Of a stretch of 64,000 nucleotides of DNA, positions 1 through 12,200 are shown in pieces. The notes beneath the pieces were generated by a model. That model saw nothing but the letters and a program-made list of their open reading frames with translations, ran no database searches and had not been told where the DNA came from. The stretch's first letter is position 1; each line of letters begins with the position of its first letter. Origin of the DNA: Nematostella vectensis (taxonomy: Eukaryota > Cnidaria > Anthozoa > Actiniaria > Edwardsiidae); contig NC_064038.1 of assembly GCF_932526225.1 (NCBI RefSeq), positions 3,472,001-3,536,000 on the forward strand, written 5' to 3'. A program made the translations under genes and the position numbers.

Positions 1-1689
1 TGTCTGCTTTTAAGTCTGCCTCCAATAAGTCCCCCTTACCTCAAGGAGTAAAATATTCTTACCTTTCTCAAATAGGATAAAGGGACATCGGTAAATACTA
101 GTTTATGGTATCCGAGTCTTTTGAAGGGGCCAAAAACGGTGCGAAATTAAATTTTGAGAGAAGCCTTTTCTCCAATAAGCACCTCAGTGGCGAATGGACA
201 CTACCGACTCCATACACATCTTTGATTAACATTTTAGAAGGTTGAGGGATGAAAGCAACAAATAAACCTCCCGCTATATGTTTTACTTTAAGCGCCTTTT
301 GAAAAAAAGCCCCTGCTCCCCTAGCCTCTGACGAGAATAATATGCCCTTGAGGGCTTGTCGAATCTCTTCTGAATTACTTCCTGTAGGAAGAGGACGATA
401 CGACCAGTTGCTACAAATATAAATACGTACAAAGGCTACTGGAGGAGATTCCTACAGAAATAGACAGGTGACGAGTCTGCATGACCCTTCCTATCAATAG
501 ATAAATACTTATCTACATAGATTAACATCAGTTCTAAATTGTTACCATCTTTCGTAATTATAATCACCTCAGCGACCGCTACCATAACCAACGTGATAAT
601 CACCATCGTCATGGACACGGCTAGAAAATCCCGTCTATGGGTGCAATCTTTAGTGACTCCTCGTACTTGATGGAGATAAGGCGCTATTTTGTTCATAAAA
701 CCTTTGCAAAATTTCAACTCTTCCGGGAGGGGGGGGGGGGGGGGGATAAGCATCACACCCTCGCCCCCTAGGTGCGGCCCTGTCGAGTCCATAAACCCGA
801 CCGTGCGTTTCCTGCTGCACAGCGGGCCATGATTGCCACACCTCTTGATAGTGGTAAGGCTAGCCTATTTAAAATAAATAAGCTTTCAAATTTCATTCTT
901 GAAAACCAGCTCTGGCGACAAATCAACTGGAAGCCTGAAAGAAACTTTGAAGTCTCACATATACAAGTGGAAACCAGGTCAGTTCTCGCCACAGAAGGTC
1001 TACTCTTTTGGCTGTCACCGCTATATTACGTCCCCGAACAAAATTCCGAGTCGCACAGAGAAATTATTAATTCATAAGTGGATGGTTTATGGAGGAGGGG
1101 GGGGGGGGGGGGAATAAGGCTGTTCTTCCAGAATCCCCCGGCTAGATCCCAGAATCCCCCTGGCTACGGGCCTGTAAGTAACTAAGGGATGTTAATAAAA
1201 TTGTTGATTTGTGCGTTCGTTAAAGCTGGAGGGAAGAAGCTGGATGGTACTTACAAAGTCTTCCTTCTCCAGATTTTAAGTACTCTACGAGAATAGCGTG
1301 TACCTACACTGTGGGATTGCTGGCGGTTTATGAGGTAAGGTTCAACAGCTTGTAACTAGGGACTAGCCAGTAGATGGGAGGAGGGCAAAAAACATGGTAA
1401 AAAATGGGGGGAAAAAGAAAAGAAATCGTGCAGACCGAAGTCTCAAAGCCCTTTAACTGCTCAGTAACTTTGTTTCCCAAAACGCAAGAGTCACTAATGG
1501 CCCGAGTGTACTGAGGCAGATTTAAATACCTGTAAAGAGCCAAAGCTCTGATTTGTATTAGATGCGCGCATATGTGCTAAAATATCCTCGTAACATGTGT
1601 ATGTTGCCGCCCTGTCTTCCATATTGGTGCCGGGTGCTTATGTGGTAAATTTTGCGTAAAATTTCAGAGAGTTCATTCGATCCGATTAA
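1..1689. other. Upstream non-coding stretch, probably intron of the STRA6-like gene
   Basis: No exon with recognisable similarity was found on either strand. The gene to the right lacks its N-terminal part, so this stretch is probably intron, with earlier exons further upstream. It contains a poly-G run at about 728-745 and another at about 1097-1111. The open frames here are not hydrophobic and do not resemble the missing transmembrane segments. There is a plausible acceptor AG at 1666-1667, but the exon frame that follows is closed by a TAA at 1687 (see the STRA6 entry). Confidence 0.5.
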
Positions 1690-4600
1690 TTTACCTACTC
1701 GCGCTGCCCGTTGCAATTAACCACCGCTCTATCTTGTGTTATCTGTGGCCTCCAGATTGCCTGCGCGTTCGTTGTTCTTGGAGGTATATTCTACAAATAC
1801 TCGCTTAACTACCTCGCCGATAATCCGAAAATTCTAGAAGATCTTGGTCTCACCGATTACGCTGCAGATTATGAGAAGTACTTGGAAATCTGCTTTGGTG
1901 AGTAACATAATCTTGGATGACTCAATCTTTAAATAGTCGAGTAAGTAGCGAAAGTCATGCTTTGAAAAATGAAAAGTCAGCACTAAGTATAAGAGTTTCA
2001 AGGAGAGTCTTTTGAGAATTAACACTTAACATTGTGTCGCCACTGTTTTTTTAGTCGCGTGGTACGTGGCGCTGGGCTTGACGTGCGTCAAGTGTGTCGT
2101 CCTCGTCGCCAACATGTTAACGTGGTATCGCACGCACGTCATGTGCCTTCAGAAAGGAGATAAAAGTTTTCTTCCAGCGGATACCTTGAAAAAAACACCC
2201 TCGAATATGACGGTAACGTGTGGTGTCACATACCTCTTTTTGTCTCATCCATGTGTTCATCGACATCATCACCATCATTATCTACACATCCTGTCTTATT
2301 ACCTAACCTTGTGATTATTCGCTATATCTCCCTTTTTTTGTTTTTATTCCATCTTTCTTCTTCTTCTTCTTTTTCTTCTTCTTCTTTTTTCTTCTTCTTC
2401 TTCTTCTTCTTCTTCTTCTTCTTCTTCTTCTTCTTCTTCTTCTTTCTCTTCCACTTCTCCCCTCCTTTCTTCTTCTTTCCTTCTTCCCTTTTTTCAAAAT
2501 TATATTATTGTGACCGTCCTTTTTTAGTCCTATTTTTATATTGTAATCATCTCTTTATGTCATAATTCTCCTCATAATGTTTATCACCAAGCAAAATCAG
2601 TACCATCACTGCAACAAACAACAACACCACCACGAACGATATCTTATTCTTCATAATTTCTTGATTTTTTTTTAGCTGGCTGGTTTAAAATATTCAGGAT
2701 ACCAAGTAGCTTACATAGCATGGGGTAAGTACTTTGTATACTAGCTGTAGTGTATCATTAAAAGATAACAGATAACAAAAGATGTCAACACCATACTTTA
2801 CTTTGCTTAGTTCAGCACATCACGCTCGCTACCAGGCTCTTTATACACAGGCTACCCACAAGAACACAACACTAGCCAAATAAAATTCGAACAAAGGTTT
2901 TGTTACCATGTGAAACATAAAATTAGGGTTTGCGCATGGAAAAAAATGAGCCACTACTGATAGCATTTTCTTGTTTCGCAGCGTTCGTTATCGCTCACTT
3001 CGTAATATTCCTCGTTTTGGCAATTCTTGGAATTGAATTCATCCAGCCTATCGTCGATGGATCGATGGACTCTCTGGTTTGGGCGCAAGTGCTCAAGATC
3101 TGGTATGAAAAAAATATTCCTTCATCAACTTTAGCAGCAGCACGAGCGCTATTAATTTTATCATCGTTTCCATTTTTTTTCTCATTTCAGGCCAGCGATC
3201 TTTGTGTCACTAATGATAATTTTGATACAATTTCTACTCGCCAAGTTCGTATTTTTGATAGATAACGGCTCTTATTTGGCTTTGGACAACAGGTATGTTC
3301 ATTGGAGAAGTTGAGTAACAAAGATGAATGTACTGTTCGCCAATATTTACCCGAATAATCGCCTCGCTGAACCTGAGCAAAAACTTCGATAAGCGCCTGT
3401 TTAGAGGGTGTTTGACACATTAATCAATCCATCGTTTTTTAAACTGGTTCTCCAAAATTGGTAAGTCTGCAGAGTCAGCATTCTGTATCATTGTTTTTTA
3501 TCATTGCTCCTCTTTTTGTTTCCAGGCGTCTTTTCCATATTTGTACGTATTTTTTATTCTTCTTTAACATCTTTCTCGGCCTTGCTTCGTGCCTGCTTCG
3601 TATCATCATCGGCTCTGCGCTCGGGATTGTCTTCCTCGCCCGGACACAGAAAAGTGTGATCTCCCGAGACTACGAGGACAGAGATCCCGGTAATAGGACT
3701 ACGCTTTTTCGCTCCTGGTTTTCGTTTATTATTTAAATTGTGTTCATTGTCAGCAAAGTAGCTAGGGTAGGCCCTAGGGGCGCGCGTTTCTTCCCCCTCT
3801 CCACTCTACCCCCAAGAAGTGGTCTTTTCTTAGAAAAGAATCGCCAAATCTGATATTTATTCCATACCATATCAATGCCAAAGCCCCCCCCCCCCCCCCC
3901 CCCCCGTGAATCCTGGTTATGCGTCTAATCCTGATCCCCATCCTCCTCAACGTCTATCCAGTTCCTTGTTTTCTCATTGCTGCTTCATCCCTCATGTCAA
4001 TAGTAAAACAGTTATCTTATTTTTCCCAGGATTCCATGCGTACGTCGGCTATCTCTACTTGGAGCATACCCACTCGAACCCAGTCCTCGTTACTTTCTCT
4101 CGGTTGCTTGTAATGAGCCTCAGACAGAAAGACTGGGACGAGAGAGCTGCTCACGAGTCACAAGGTATTAGTTGTAAGGGGGGGAGGGGGGTTTGGGAAA
4201 ATGGAAATGCTCGTGATATATGTATTTTGCCCTAAAGTTAAACTGTTTCAAAAGAAATGCATGAAAAGAAATGCGTACAAAATTCGATGAGAGTGTTGAT
4301 GTATAAAGTTTGGCACGCAAAAAGAATACACTTTTACATGACAGGCTTTGTCTCTATTAAAAATGAGCACGTGCCTCCATATACATTTCGTTTCGTTTTT
4401 CCTCAAAAAATGTCTTTCTTCGCGTGTTTTTAAGCTCCGCACATGCGCATTTCTCTATGCGTGTAGTTCTTGCATGAATAAAATAAATCTAGGTTGACAT
4501 AGGCCTGATTCCCCGAAAACCATCATTAGGCCCGTATACAGTGACAAGTAAGGATGTTTCGACCTACGTCAACGTCCCATGATATAATTTGACTGCTGTA

Positions 4601-6562
4601 TTGATACAGGGAAAGCCAACGAGTACCAGAATAACCATCCTCGGGGACCCAGGCCTCGCGCCTCCGCCGCGCCATCCCCGAGGATGCAGAATAACATCGT
4701 TACCTGCGGACCACTGACTGAGATTGCATTGCATTGTGGGACATGTAGGCTGCTTTAGCCTCTCCTTTGGCGAACGTCAGCAAAATAAGAGAAGAAATAT
4801 GTCCGTGTGTTGCGCGCGTTAGGTTAACACCACAGGTAACCCAAGCTCACTGTGTGTATGAATAAATTATAGTGGTTCCCGTTACGTTGTGTGTCTCATG
4901 GTTTACAGTAAACATATGGGATTGAAATAAGCTGTTTACTATACTACGAAATAAAATCCTAAAACTCTAAATAAATATATATATATATATTATATATATA
5001 TATATATTCTGACCTGACAGTGGGTGAAGTTTCAAGCCATTTGGGCCGGTATTTCGGGAGTTACGTTGTTCTGTATACAAGGGGAAACAGTTAGGCCATC
5101 GTTTGTTTACGCATAAGATAGTAGCTCTGCCCGCCACAGGGGATGGACGGCATGCCACATTTGGGGCACACCTTTGAGTCATCGCAAGTTACGAAATGCG
5201 CATGCGTTTTTCCCCAACGTTTGTGCGTGGGCTTGCTGTGTCTATTTTGATAAGTATTGCAATTTTAGGCAAAAAAGTAAAAATATCACTAGAAAAAAAA
5301 ACACAAAGGAATTTCCAAAATCAATTGAGTTCGAACGTGACATTCACCAGGCGTACACACGTGCACCACAGGGCACCCAGTATCGCCTGGGGCACTTCCG
5401 GTGTCTACTGATAAGGTCGGTTCGCTTCATAGCGGAAGTGTAGGAAGGATGCGATGGAATGATAGTCATGTCTATTGAGTCTCAAATAATGATAATCAAC
5501 CACTACTTTGTCGTTGTTTGAATGTGGAAATACGACAGTCTATTTGCAAAAAAAGCCTGAAAATAACCATCCAAGAACGAATTCTGATACGAATTCTTGA
5601 TATTTGAATAGAATAGAATCTCTTAGTTACCCGCTTTTTAATTACCTGACAGATCTGATGGGGATGCTTTAGGTGATTCGGTATTTTGGCAATTGCCACT
5701 GTTGGCAATGATACGCGGGTATTTTCACGTACTGGGAAGCGTGACACCATTAGGACACAGTCACATGTTCCTCATCTGACTATATATAATTCCTCTACCT
5801 TTTTAGAAGGGAGTGCATTATCTCATATTATATGATCTAATGATAGCACAATAAAACCCTCAAGTATAAATATATATATATATTTTTTTTTCCTCTGGAT
5901 GTTGTGGAAGATGTTATTTCAAGAAACAAATAAATTAACAATTTTAAACCCTTTTTTCTTTAAGAATGAAATTGTTATTATTCAAAGATTTAAACATAAT
6001 TATATCGAAACAAATCCGAGTATGTCAAGTCAAGTGTTTTTAGCTTTTGTTATTACCGAGTTCTCAAAAATCTTCTGCTATATATGAAATATCGGTTTTC
6101 AAACGAACACGTTATTTTTCCATGTGTTTGGGATATTTCGCCATGTGTCTATAATCGGTTATCTAGTTTCTTGATTTTTTTCGCGGCCAGAGGTTGTTGA
6201 TGTTTTCTCTGTTCATTCTCTCATCTCCTGTCTAATGTTTAGAAGAGTTTGGATGTGACCACACTGACGTTCAATTTGTTTCTTTAGAACACCAAGACAT
6301 TGAACTGGACGAAGAAAAGCAGCTAAGTCGACGTCGTGCCCGTATTCGATGGTCTCTCGCCGTCACTTTGATAAACAACCCAAACCTATGCGAGCTTCGA
6401 AAGCGGGACAAGTCCCCGGAAAAGGCGCCAGTACGCGATTTAAAAGTCTTGGTTAAAGGCTTTGAGGAAAGGAATGGAGCTGCTTACTACAATAAGACTT
6501 TTGACGAGTTGGAAAACGAGGAACATGGATCAACAATGGTTGAAAGTGTTACTCAATTTTGA
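1690..6562 (+). CDS. stra6-like: STRA6-like retinol transporter/receptor, C-terminal part (5' incomplete)
   Basis: Multi-pass membrane protein of the STRA6 family, which in vertebrates moves retinol across the plasma membrane. Exons: about 1690-1897, 2055-2212, 2676-2724, 2982-3102, 3191-3292, 3526-3689, 4030-4164, 6288-6562 (TGA). Phases agree at every junction and give 403 residues, matching roughly the last 60% of vertebrate STRA6 in order. Family landmarks include LKYSGYQVAYIAWG, the hydrophobic helices of exons 4-6, a DPG followed by GYLYLEHTHSNP (vertebrate DPGYYTY...EVSQSHP), and the cytoplasmic RARIRWSLAVTLINNPNL block, which closely matches the vertebrate C-terminus. The last coding intron is long (about 2.1 kb). 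The N-terminal helices are absent from the window. The 5' edge of the first exon is unresolved: TAA at 1687 is in frame and no AG lies between it and the coding sequence. Family assignment is firm; transport activity is inferred. Confidence 0.9.
2354..2447. repeat. (TTC)n microsatellite
   Basis: Nearly pure TTC/CTT trinucleotide repeat of about 90 bp inside an intron of the STRA6-like gene. It lies upstream of the 49-nt exon at 2676-2724. On the minus strand it reads as GAA repeats. Confidence 0.95.
3883..3905. repeat. Poly-C run in STRA6-like intron
   Basis: Homopolymer of about 23 C residues. Similar runs occur in the window at about 728 and 1097 (G), 40574 (C), 52747 (C), 59239 (C), 60416 (G) and 63397 (C). 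Their exact length is likely to be unreliable in the assembly. Confidence 0.85.
4610..4758 (+). CDS. Candidate alternative terminal exon of the STRA6-like gene
   Basis: A good acceptor (TTGATACAG, AG at 4608-4609) follows the donor at 4165. It enters in the phase left by the 4164 exon end and stays open for 48 codons to a TAG at 4756-4758. AATAAA follows at 4861-4866. Using it would replace the conserved RARIRW tail with an unrelated proline/arginine-rich tail. Against it: no family similarity, and the segment contains an 11-bp perfect inverted repeat (4637-4647 with 4675-4685), which may point to repetitive or structured non-coding DNA. Transcript data are needed to decide. Confidence 0.35.
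4861..4866 (+). terminator. AATAAA polyadenylation signal for the candidate alternative 3' exon
   Basis: Canonical hexamer about 100 nt after the TAG of the candidate alternative exon. It is meaningful only if that exon is used. Confidence 0.3.
4973..5006. repeat. (TA)n microsatellite
   Basis: Alternating TA run interrupted once, in the long last coding intron of the STRA6-like gene. A second short TA stretch lies at about 5868-5882. Confidence 0.85.
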
Positions 6563-7150
6563 GTATGAATATGAAATATGAGATGAAATATTATATTAAG
6601 TTATTTATTTGAGACGTCTCGATTCCTCTTTTTTGTGTAAATTATCTCCATTCGAATAATTATTAAAAAGGTGGATTGCATTTATTTTTGTATTTTTATT
6701 TCTTGTCTTGTCTTGAAATCGCCACTGGGCCAGCTCAAGTCTGAGCATTTTTCATGGTATTATATTGTGGTTGTTGCCATGGCGATGGTGATAATAGTAA
6801 TGATGCTGTTGATAGTAATAGTCGTGGTGATGATAATTATTCGCATGTCCGGTATCTCGCTTAGACACGAGTGTACTCTATACATTTGTACAAGGAGATG
6901 GAGTTAAGCGTCTTGATCCGAAGATAATAATGATAATTATAAGGGCTGTGTTTAGAGATGGCGATGGCGAAGATGATGATGATGAATAGCAAAGGCGGAA
7001 CCAAACTCTTCACGAGAGGGGGGGACATGTTAAAGAATGAGAAGAAAGGGATAATCCCAAAGCTACCAGGAATTAAAATGGGAGTGAATTGAATAGTCTT
7101 GCTTGCATTCGGATGTAATGACTTGTCTGTGGGAATGAGTCTAATATAAC

Positions 7151-7285
7151 AATATAGTTGATGTTCGCGGGCGTAAATATGTTTTGGGCCCGACTCGAGC
7201 TCATTTTAGCCCGAGCGCAGCAAGGGCTAAAATGTGCGCTGAGAAGGTCCCAAAACATATTACGCCCAAGAACATCAACTACATT
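7151..7285. repeat. Imperfect palindrome (hairpin-forming, MITE-like)
   Basis: The left arm from about 7157 (GTTGATGTTC, GGGCGTAAATATGTTTTGGG) is mirrored by the right arm ending about 7279. An inner stem pairs CATTTTAGCCC with GGGCTAAAATG. Arms of about 30 bp surround a short spacer. No coding potential. Confidence 0.6.
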
Positions 7286-7286
7286 A

Positions 7287-8176
7287 CTATTATTATAACT
7301 TTGGCGAGCATTAAGCGCATAAACAAAAACAAAGATAAGATCGGAAAACGCGGATGACTCACGTGATATTTATTCATCGAAAGTTGTTAAAACATAATTA
7401 ATAAATACAGCTTCAATTCACTTTACAAACGTTGCTAAATATACACGTGTTTAAGGTTCTTTTTGAAAAAGAAACAACTGTTTCAAAATATAGAAAGTTT
7501 AATGGGATGTCACTTGAAGGAATTAAAATTTATTGTGCAATTGGAAAAGTGACAATTTGGCATGACAGCCTGTGCAGAAGTATAATTCGGTCGAGGATGA
7601 AAAACTTACATTCACTTCCCCGCCTGCGCTAGATAAACCGCCTTGTTTGCAATCATTACTGTTTTCCATCTCAATGGTTTCACTAGAAGCAAAAGGCATC
7701 CGGCGAGAGGTCCTTCTTGTCTTTTGTTTTGACTTCGGCATAGAAACGGCGTAAAATGCCTCAAAGACCCGAGGAGCTGATACTGTGAAAATCACATTCA
7801 ACACTTCGCTTCGTGCACCACTCGGTGAACTTTTTCATCGCCCAGGGTGTTTGTTTTTTAGTATTTCTGGGAACAGAATCTTCTTCCATTTTTTTAAGCT
7901 CCTCCTCATCGAGCTAAGAAAATTGTGAGTCGTGTTCAGCCATGTTTTCCTGTTTGTTTTTTGGTAGTTGTCAAAACACAACCAAACACGGCAAGCGATG
8001 CGACGAGCGGTTTGAATGAATTGCGGGAATTTCTGTTTCCTTCTGATTGGCGCGCTGCAATTTCCTCGCCCTTTCATTGGCTTAGAGCAGCGGGGCTTTA
8101 ATATATTAGAGCCCGCCAAAACGTTCATTAGAGCCCGTATAATGCGCCACAATGCTCGCCAAAGTTATAATAATAG
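7287..8176. mobile_element. Non-autonomous DNA transposon candidate with terminal inverted repeats
   Basis: CTATTATTATAACTTTGGCG at 7287-7306, continuing AGCATT and then GCGCAT, is repeated inverted at 8141-8176, leaving about 890 bp between the outer ends. The match runs to about 33 bp with a small indel. The interior has no transposase-like frame; one minus-strand frame (7804-7523) resembles nothing I recognise. A target-site duplication was not identified with certainty. Confidence 0.55.
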
Positions 8177-9129
8177 GAAATTATTCGCATTTCCTTCCCA
8201 ACTCGATAAAACGCGTTTTTAAAATTACTAGAAAGCAACAGCATTTATTTTGACAGTGAAAGATACAGAGCATCAATCCGTCATTTCCTTTTTCCAGTCA
8301 ACCATTCCTGTATTGCAGAAAGCCTCTGCAATACTTAGCAATAATCGTTCAAAAACACGTTTTTCATGATGTAATCGTTGTCTCATAGGATTTCTGCTCA
8401 AGCGGAAAGCGTTTTTCCCATTTTTTTTCAATTGGCGAGCACTGTTTATTATGAGGAAGTCAAGCTTTTTTATACGAGCAACGATCAAATTGAATTTCAT
8501 TACGAGCGTCAAGACGCTATCTTTTTATGTAAAACATAGAGTGTTTAGTAACATCGCACGTGACCCTGGTCATTTTATTTACTATTAAAAACAATTTTAA
8601 AAGATAACCCCGGAAGTCAGGACAATTGTCATGTTAGTAGCCAAAACGTCCCTAGGGTAAAACAACCTTGCCTTTTATTTTATTAGGCTATGATCTGTCA
8701 ATATTCCTATTTTTGACCAAAGACAATTGATCCCTTGATTATGCAATTGAAATCTTGCTCATATTAAAAATCAAATTTTGTGACATTGCCATTTAAATAG
8801 CCCTCCTCAAACACCACTTTGAACTTGTAACCATTCAATAGAAGAAAAATCATGGACTAAATGTCGAAATGAACATATAAAAACAAAGTTTTTCATTCAC
8901 CAAAGTCGATTAAAAAATATCTCAATTGCCTCCCCAAAATCAGCCGATGGTAATGGTGTTTTCTTTCACCTATTTTGCTAGAATGCCAAATTAGTGGCTT
9001 TTTACAAACACAAAGATTTTCTTAGATTTCAAATTGGGTATTCCGGCCGAACTATATTGCGTTTATTGTGCAGTGCTTTCGATAAGTGCCAAATAACGCC
9101 CCCGTTCTAGAACAATTATCATCCAAATT

Positions 9130-9290
9130 GGAGGAAGAGTGAGAAATGAGGCGGAGAAAGGAGACACAAGCTCCAAACCAAACCAAGAAACCAAATGAAG
9201 AAAGGGAGTAAAAGAGAGAAATAGGACGGAGAAAGGAGATATCGGAGATACAAACATCAAACCAAACCAAGAAATCAAATGGATTGAATT
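9130..9290. repeat. Two-copy tandem duplication (~76 bp)
   Basis: Two diverged copies share the order GAGAAATNAGGNCGGAGAAAGG, a short variable stretch, then CAAACCAAACCAAGAAA. They start at about 9137 and 9213. Both are purine-rich on the plus strand. No function is suggested. Confidence 0.75.
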
Positions 9291-12200
9291 GAGTAGGCTC
9301 ATAAATTTCCTTTTTCAGTCCTTTTTTGTCGAAAATCAACAGATCTATTTAAGTTCCGTTTCTAATCAAAACGACTGCAACTTCTAAATTCGCCCACGTT
9401 ATGCAAAAAAAGCAATTTCTTAATATGCAATCCTTTAATTTTGCCGAGTAGTAAATAATCCATCTCCAATATCACGCACTTTGTAGCGGGAATGGCTTAT
9501 TAGTGGCAAGTTGACGCCGATGATTCCGAGTAGGTAAAGGCAGGGTTGTTGTTGCTGTTTTGGCTGAAAAGCTTTTAATGAATTTCCTTATTCTCTTATT
9601 ATGTTTAAATCTGCGATGACGTTAGGCGAATCCATAAATAAATAAAATGTGATAAAACATGGCCTAGGGAGCCAATAGAGCAAATCAATTTAAGCGACAG
9701 GTGTTTTATGGTAAAAGATACCTGTGTTATAAAATACCGTGCGGGGACTTGGTCCAGACATGATAAAATATACACCAGGCTTTTTAATCAGTCATTCAAA
9801 ACAATGCCACCCTTTATAAAGATTGTGTTTTACTGAAACAGTAATAAAACGTGTCGGACAAGACCTGTAATAGCCACAGCGTAAAACGGGCCAATAGCAA
9901 TTTTTATAAACCAACGACTATTAGAAGGATAAGATTGACAACATTCACTGGTGAATCGTTTTTCATTCTCCACTTTCCTTATTAACTTATCTTTTACACA
10001 ACAAGTGTCAAACAAAGGTTCGACAAAAGTACAAAATTTAGCAAGGATTCAAACAAGACTGTTTTTTTTCCTGCTCGGTCGACTTTGAGACTTCATAATG
10101 AAACTGAGGCTATATACACCTGAAAACAAACGAACTACTTACTGAAAATTAAAAAAATCTACTTTTTTTTCTTCGCTTATTTTTATTTTGGTTTAGTTTA
10201 TTTTGGGGTCCAAACCATTAAAACCTCTTTCCCGAATAAAGATATCTCCCTTCCATTATTTTTCAAACGAATTATAACCATTTTTGACAATTTTTATTGC
10301 TCTATTTGAGGTCTCTCGTTCCGCTTCGTCGCCAAAATACACAGGACACGGCGTGTAAAACTAAGAAACTGTTTATTTTTAAATAGAACCTGTTCTCACT
10401 CCCGCTACCTACCAGCTTAATAATGCAAAAGATGATCCGCACTACGGATAGCTATATTTTGATCCTAATGCAGCTTAATGATTTAAAAGCAATATACCAC
10501 TACGTAATTGATTCTACAAGGGTTTGCATTTAATCTGTGACGTATTATGTCTTTTGTCAAAACAAAAAGGACATAGAGCAATGATCCGTGTCTCGTTGCC
10601 CTTTATTATATTGACAATGAGTTTAATGTGTGCCTCGAAAACACACCTTTTAAGAACATAGAATCAACGCCAAAATGCACCACTTGATTATAAGATAAAA
10701 CGGAAAAAAAACGCATCTGGTATGTTTAATTTTAAAAACTCGCACAAAACCGTGTTTTTGCGAGCTTTTGGCTTTCAAAGCCTCGATACAGTTCTTCTGT
10801 TTTGAAGAAATTCATTTATTTTCTTGTGCGTGAGCTGCCTTTATCGACTCAAATTTCGTGTTTTGCTTTTTCCGCTTTGTAGGTTAGATGTTGGTGCTGT
10901 TTCAAGTGACCCTTAGGTTATTTATAGGCGTAGGCATTTTACATTGAAGAGGTGACGGGTTCGCTGTGTTTTCTCAAACACGCGGCGCATTATAATGTCA
11001 AGCGTGACAATGCGCCTATCAGTGCTCTGCTATGATTGGTCAGCACGATTATCAATTGTCTTCTACAGTCAGCAAGCTCAGTAGAACGCCCGGGTCCATT
11101 TAGGCCAAATTCGGTCTGAAAGCTCTTACATTTTCCTCGTAAAAAAACCTTATTTGAAGGATCTAGACCTAGAAAATTTGTCAGGACAAAGTTAAGTCAT
11201 CAGTGAGGACATATACCTAAAGGTATGGTGTTTTTCTCCCGTAGTTTCTGGTACAAGGAGGTTTTTATCGCCACCTTGTGTTCTAGCAGGCATTCGAGGC
11301 ATGTAGAATACCAAGCCAGATAAAAACTTGCCTTGAAGGATAATTTTACTTGCTATAACCGTAAAAATTGGTCCCAGATATTGTATTACGATTCATATAC
11401 TAGATGTAGTTGGATTGTGGTAGTATCTAAGGATTTCTACTCTAATTTCGTGATTTTTATGACGCGCTGTCTCTGATATTGTGTTGTCGAATTACAAACA
11501 TGGTCAAATTTGAATTTCTAATTTTTGTCACAGTTCCAAAATAAAGTTTTGTTCTGTTCCTATGCTTTCTAAATCAAACAAATCCTTCCCCCAATAATTT
11601 TATTTTGTTTAGCTTCCACCAGTCTTTGGATACTTGCTTTTAACGGAGATCATATTTTTAACAACATGGTACAAATTTCTGTTATTTTTTTATTTCCTCA
11701 CTTTACTAAAGTATAAAGGTGGTCACCAAACATTGTTTTTCTTGTCTAAGTTCTCGAAAATTCATGTGATCTGTACCATCTTTTATTAGAAGTCATTATA
11801 CTTTTCGTTTTGCTTGAGGTTATTTTTAATTCTTTTATTTTCCCCGTCAATGGACCATATTCCATGATGTTGTAGTCTTTATGATTTTTTTCTTTACGTA
11901 AGTAACTGACATGCATTTAGTGGATTTCATCTATTGTTTATTGCAACTTTTCAAGCTGTAAATTTTGCGCCAGCCATAAGCGGAAATAGTTTAAGGGGTT
12001 TTTATTTTCACCGTCTACATCTTTCCTATTTTTTCCTGCATTTAGAAAATAAATATTTCCTCAAATAACATTTACGTATAACATCGGAAAAAAATAAAAC
12101 GAGTCATCAGTGATAAAATGTACAGAATAAAATACTCAGGTATTTTTTAATCTGAAAATGGTCTATTATTATACGGTATTCTTATTACAATTTTAATTGT

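Noticed and set aside
436-841. Minus-strand frames with a proline run
   Set aside because: The prolines come from a poly-G/C homopolymer; no domain or splice support.
2218-2565. Phe/Ser-rich plus frame and Arg/Lys-rich minus frame
   Set aside because: Both are translations of the TTC microsatellite within an intron.
7523-7804. Minus-strand frame inside the TIR element as a transposase
   Set aside because: Only 93 codons, no catalytic motif or DNA-binding domain recognised.
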